From NCBI GenBank assembly GCA_003454605.1, contig DMKD01000040.1, positions 1-5,367 on the forward strand: 5,367 nt of DNA, written 5' to 3'. Position 1 is the first letter of the stretch, and each line of letters begins with the position of its first letter. Both the position numbers and the translations under genes were made by a program. Below are positions 5,333-5,367 of the stretch, one piece after another. The notes under the pieces were generated by a model. That model made no database searches. It was not told where the DNA came from and worked only from the letters and a program-made list of their open reading frames with translations. The stretch comes from Spirochaeta sp. GTDB taxonomy: Bacteria > Spirochaetota > Spirochaetia > UBA9216.

Positions 5333-5367
5333 CCGAGAACTGCCGTTACCGCCGTTGCAATGGCAAG

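Larger units (their letters stand above)
5234..5367 (+). CRISPR. Type I-C CRISPR array, leader-proximal end (continues past window)
   Basis: Two identical 33-nt repeats flank a 33-nt spacer (5267-5299). A second spacer starts at 5333 and runs 35 nt to the window edge, so it may or may not be complete. The repeat begins GTCGTTCCCC, has a GC-rich centre and ends GTGGATTGAAAC, the classic I-C pattern. The RNA can form a 7-bp stem, GTTCCCC with GGGGGGC, with a 4-nt loop CCGC and two G-U pairs. Cas5c in this subtype cuts at the base of the stem, which would leave the 11-nt handle TGGATTGAAAC. The spacers differ sharply in composition (9 of 33 versus 21 of 35 G or C), suggesting different sources. 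Neither matches elsewhere in this window by eye. Confidence 0.97.

Overview
The window holds the downstream half of a type I-C (Dvulg) CRISPR-Cas locus, all on the + strand. The order is cas8c (5' end cut off by the window edge), cas7c, a two-gene vapBC-type toxin-antitoxin module, cas4, cas1, cas2, an AT-rich leader, and the start of a CRISPR array (two identical 33-nt repeats, one complete spacer, and a second spacer that runs to the window end). The usual I-C neighbours cas3 and cas5c would be expected upstream, outside the window. The DNA is moderately AT-rich, with clear bacterial Shine-Dalgarno (SD) sites of the AGGAGG type. The host is therefore a bacterium, but nothing here fixes its phylum, and this locus type transfers horizontally.

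Positions 1-2406 carry the interference block. Cas8c is the large subunit of Cascade, and Cas7c is the backbone subunit that coats the crRNA. Inside the 3' part of cas8c there is a perfect AGGAGG, 8 nt before an in-frame GTG. This would give a 123-residue C-terminal product, the expected position and size for the separately translated small subunit Cas11c known from type I-C systems.

Positions 2407-3055 hold the unusual part: a 72-residue antitoxin-like gene overlapping by 7 nt a 139-residue PIN-domain toxin with all four acidic catalytic positions present. The pair sits exactly between the interference genes and the adaptation genes and is packed tightly on both sides (17 nt after cas7c, 6 nt before cas4). 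It looks like part of the cas transcript. vapC and cas4 are in the same reading frame, separated by one TAA and two codons, and cas4 starts with TTG and has no visible ribosome binding site.

Positions 3062-5054 carry the adaptation block: cas4 (RecB-like nuclease with an Fe-S cluster), cas1 (integrase) and cas2, with ATGA and near-contiguous junctions. Positions 5055-5233 are the leader, which contains a perfect 7-bp inverted repeat overlapping a candidate sigma70 promoter just before repeat 1. The array is read in the same direction as the genes.

Most of the locus is a recognisable, apparently intact I-C system. The points most worth following up are the toxin-antitoxin pair embedded in the operon, its frame relation to cas4, and the predicted internal cas11c start.
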